Shown: piece after piece, positions 6,826-8,487 of the stretch
Layout of the letters: each line of letters starts with the position of its first letter
How positions within the stretch are numbered: position 1 is the stretch's first letter
Source of the DNA: an uncultured Bacilli bacterium
Lineage (GTDB): Bacteria; Bacillota_I; Bacilli_A; RF39; UBA660
Assembly (NCBI GenBank): GCA_947625005.1
Contig: CANQNA010000057.1
Coordinates: forward strand, 1-8,487
Length of the DNA stretch: 8,487 nucleotides
Reading direction: 5' to 3'
The notes under the pieces: generated by a model
The model's input: only the letters and a program-made list of their open reading frames with translations
What the model was told of the DNA's origin: nothing
The model's database searches: none
Position numbers and translations under genes: made by a program

Positions 6826-8028
6826 ATGATAATTAAAAGAATCGAGTATATCGAAAAATTATTAACTTTTAAAGATAAAAATCTAATTAAAGTAATAACT
6901 GGAATCCGCCGTTGTGGTAAATCAACTTTATTTGAACTATATATAAAAAAATTAAAAGAAATGGATATCCAAGATAACCAAATTATTAATATTAATCTTG
7001 AAAATCCCAAATTCAATTTTAAAGATTCTATATCTTTATATAACTATATTGAAGAAAGATTAAATCCAACAAAACAAAATTACATATTCTTAGATGAAGT
7101 TCAAAGTGTTCCCGAGTTTCAAAAAGCTGTTAATGGATTACATATTATAAAAAATGTTGATATATACATAACTGGTTCCAATGCTTTTTTGCTATCTGGC
7201 GAACTAGCCACACTTTTATCAGGAAGATATGTTGAAATAAAAATGCTACCTCTTTCATTTAAAGAATATAAGTCAGCTTTTCCAGATGAAAATAATGACC
7301 AACAATTATTTTTAAAATACATGCAAAATGGAGGCATGCCAGGAAATATAGAATTACTAAAAGAAAACTCAGATGCCTTATATGACTATTTAGATGGTAT
7401 ATTTTCGACTGTAGTTTATAAAGATATTATGATGCACAATAATATAAATGATAAAGCAATTTTAGAAAGTGTTATTAAATTTATTTTTGATAGTATTGGT
7501 AGTCCTATCTCAACAAAAAAAATTAGTGATACATTAACATCAAATCATTTAGCTACAAGTAATCATACCGTAGAAAATTACATCACTGCCTTTATCGAAA
7601 GTTTTTTAATATATAAAATTGAAAGATATGATGTAAAGGGAAAAAATCATTTATCCCGAGAATATAAATACTATGCAGTCGATAGTGGTTTAAGAAATTA
7701 TTTATTGGGCAAAAAAGCCAATACAGATATGGGACATATATTAGAAAATATAGTATATTTAGAGTTACTTAGAAGAGGCTACAAAGTATATATAGGAAAA
7801 GTGGATGATTATGAAATAGATTTTGTTGCCGAAAATAATAATGGAATGCGATATTATCAAGTATCATTAAGCGTAAGAGATGAAAAGACATTAGAACGAG
7901 AATTAAGGCCATTAGAAAAAACAGGTGACCATTATCCAAAGTTTATATTAACAATGGATATGGACTTAGAAGCCGATTATAATGGTATAACTAAAATAAA
8001 TGTAATAGATTGGTTATTAACAAAATAA
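6826..8028 (+). CDS. ATP-binding protein, AAA_14 + DUF4143 type
   Basis: This 400-residue protein has an N-terminal P-loop ATPase domain and a C-terminal DUF4143-type domain. Seen: Walker A GIRRCGKST (26-34), Walker B YIFLDEVQ (86-93), a sensor-like ITGSNAFLLSGE (115-126), then LLSGRYVEIKMLPLSFKEY (130-148), a family hallmark. A winged-helix-like middle (about 205-270) leads to a nuclease-fold-like end with GHILENIVYLELLRRGYKV (303-321, Glu307), YEIDFVAE (329-336, Asp332) and YYQVSLSV (343-350). Family knowledge: these ATPases are widespread and often multicopy in anaerobic bacteria and archaea, with no settled function; the C-terminal fold resembles PD-(D/E)xK nucleases. Here Gln345 and Ser347 stand where an active nuclease has Glu and Lys, so cleavage is doubtful. 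AAGGAG sits 9 nt before the ATG. A paralogue follows downstream. The gene has its own promoter and terminator, so it is a stand-alone unit and not part of glycan synthesis. Confidence 0.9.
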   Translation: MIIKRIEYIEKLLTFKDKNLIKVITGIRRCGKSTLFELYIKKLKEMDIQDNQIININLENPKFNFKDSISLYNYIEERLNPTKQNYIFLDEVQSVPEFQKAVNGLHIIKNVDIYITGSNAFLLSGELATLLSGRYVEIKMLPLSFKEYKSAFPDENNDQQLFLKYMQNGGMPGNIELLKENSDALYDYLDGIFSTVVYKDIMMHNNINDKAILESVIKFIFDSIGSPISTKKISDTLTSNHLATSNHTVENYITAFIESFLIYKIERYDVKGKNHLSREYKYYAVDSGLRNYLLGKKANTDMGHILENIVYLELLRRGYKVYIGKVDDYEIDFVAENNNGMRYYQVSLSVRDEKTLERELRPLEKTGDHYPKFILTMDMDLEADYNGITKINVIDWLLTK

Positions 8029-8031
8029 TAA

Positions 8032-8077
8032 TAAAGTAAAAAGTTAGTACGATAGACTGTACTAACTTTTTACTTTA
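8032..8077 (+). terminator. Strong intrinsic terminator after the first ATPase gene
   Basis: A perfect 19-bp stem (8032-8050 with 8059-8077) surrounds an 8-nt loop and starts 4 nt after the stop codon. The core GTTAGTAC/GTACTAAC is followed by TTTTTACTTT, with the matching A-rich stretch on the 5' side, the usual form of a terminator that can work in both directions. Confidence 0.88.
8047..8065 (+). repeat. Direct repeat copy 1 (GTACG-type motif, inside terminator)
   Basis: GTACGATAGACTGTACTAA matches the copy at 8131-8149 in 15 of 19 positions. It spans the loop and part of the right arm of the terminator and itself carries GTAC at both ends of a 16-nt core. It could be a protein site or a coincidence favoured by the palindromic GTAC ends. 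Confidence 0.4.
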
Positions 8078-8120
8078 GCAAACCAGAAAAAATTATTTAA
8101 TCGTAAAAAATTCTAAAAAA

Positions 8121-8155
8121 GTCAATTTTTGTACGCTATACAGTAATAAATTGAC
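8121..8155 (+). promoter_or_regulatory. Inverted repeat overlapping the -35 box of the second ATPase gene (putative operator)
   Basis: GTCAATTT (8121-8128) and AAATTGAC (8148-8155) are exact inverted copies 19 nt apart, and the right arm contains TTGAC of the -35 hexamer. Between them lies a second imperfect dyad with TAC (8132-8134) and GTA (8143-8145) around a TATA core (8137-8140). The placement matches that at the first ATPase gene, though the sequence differs. Confidence 0.5.
8131..8149 (+). repeat. Direct repeat copy 2 (GTACG-type motif, next to -35)
   Basis: GTACGCTATACAGTAATAA is the second copy of the motif at 8047-8065 (15 of 19 identical). It ends two bases before the -35 hexamer at 8151, inside the operator-like inverted repeat, so it may be the actual binding core. 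Confidence 0.4.
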
Positions 8156-8179
8156 ATCCTTTAATTAGTATAATATAAT
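8151..8179 (+). promoter_or_regulatory. Consensus sigma-A promoter of the second ATPase gene
   Basis: TTGACA (8151-8156) and TATAAT (8174-8179) are both perfect consensus with a 17-nt spacer. A second TATAAT at 8169-8174 overlaps by one base but would give a spacer of only 12 nt. A promoter this strong with an inverted repeat over its -35 suggests a repressed gene. Confidence 0.88.
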
Positions 8180-8206
8180 GTTATTAATTAGAAAGAGTGA
8201 GCTTCA

Positions 8207-8487
8207 ATGATAAAGAGAGAAAAATATTTAAAAAATATTCGCGGTTTCTATAATCAAGATTTAATAAAAGTTATAACCGGTATGCGAAGAAGTGGCAAGT
8301 CCATTCTTCTTCTTCAAATCATGGATGAATTAAAAGAGCAAAGTATAAAAAGTGACCAAATAATATATTTGAATTTTGAAATAATTGAAAATCTAAAATA
8401 TGCTAACCCCGATAGTTTAAATAATTATATTTCTGACAAAATTTCAGGGAATCAAAAATATTACTTATTTTTTGATGAAATTCAAAA
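8207..8487 (+). CDS. Second AAA_14/DUF4143-type ATPase, 5' part only (runs off window)
   Basis: The frame opens at ATG 8207 and stays open to the last base, giving 93 residues of the N-terminal P-loop domain. Seen: KVITGMRRSGKS with the Walker A at 25-32 and YLFFDEIQ (86-93) as Walker B at the window edge. The order, spacing and wording (LIKVITGxRRxGKS, then a LNFE-type strand) match the ATPase at 6826-8028, so the two are paralogues, but they are diverged and not a recent duplication. The expected full length is about 400 residues. The ribosome site is modest (AGAGTG around 8194-8199, 7 nt before the start). It has its own promoter and is separated from the first copy by a strong terminator, so the two are expressed independently. 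Confidence 0.85.
   Translation, partial: MIKREKYLKNIRGFYNQDLIKVITGMRRSGKSILLLQIMDELKEQSIKSDQIIYLNFEIIENLKYANPDSLNNYISDKISGNQKYYLFFDEIQ

Noticed and set aside
6735..7016. Open frame of 93 codons on the - strand over the first ATPase promoter
   Set aside because: Antisense to the Walker A region of a clear gene and to its promoter, with no recognisable domain.
7119..7337. Open frame of 72 codons on the - strand
   Set aside because: Entirely antisense to the ATPase gene with no supporting signal.
8082..8125. Divergent - strand promoter using the left arm of the second operator (TTGAC on the complement)
   Set aside because: The -10 at the right distance is poor and no - strand gene lies to the left.
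1..8487. CRISPR array, tRNA, rRNA or insertion sequence
   Set aside because: No regularly spaced repeats, no cloverleaf or rRNA-like GC-richer block, and no transposase were seen on either strand.

Overview
The window is very AT-rich. Coding runs almost entirely on the + strand, and Lys, Asn and Ile dominate the proteins. Shine-Dalgarno sites are Bacillota-like (AAAGGAGG, AAGGAG, AGGGAG) and there are two near-consensus sigma-A promoters. All complete genes end in TAA and Trp is written TGG, so the standard bacterial code fits. This suggests a low-GC Bacillota, perhaps a gut Bacilli/Erysipelotrichia-like or Clostridia lineage. That placement is inference from composition and gene style only.

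Positions 1-6629 look like the 3' end of a surface-polysaccharide (capsule/exopolysaccharide) operon, with short gaps and one orientation. In order they hold: the tail of an unrecognised gene; a short-chain dehydrogenase (SDR); a MenD-like thiamine-diphosphate (ThDP) enzyme; a membrane O-acyltransferase gene broken by a frameshift at a run of seven G; a QueC-like PP-loop ATPase with a four-cysteine metal site; and a Wzx-type flippase. The flippase and acyltransferase fix the theme as export and decoration of a lipid-linked glycan. The SDR, ThDP and PP-loop genes are not standard nucleotide-sugar genes and may build an unusual building block or substituent. No glycosyltransferase, polymerase or chain-length regulator lies in the window; they would be upstream.

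Positions 6630-8487 are a separate unit: two tandem paralogous ATP-binding proteins of the AAA_14/DUF4143 type, the second cut off by the window edge. Each has its own near-perfect promoter (17-nt spacing) whose -35 box lies in the right arm of an inverted repeat, which suggests repression at each gene. A strong intrinsic terminator separates them.

The best candidates for something new are: (1) the poly-G tract in the acyltransferase, which looks like an ON/OFF contingency switch captured OFF; (2) the SDR plus MenD-like enzyme pair, which lacks MenD's substrate-binding arginines; (3) the QueC-like enzyme inside a glycan locus; and (4) the parallel operator architecture of the paired ATPases.
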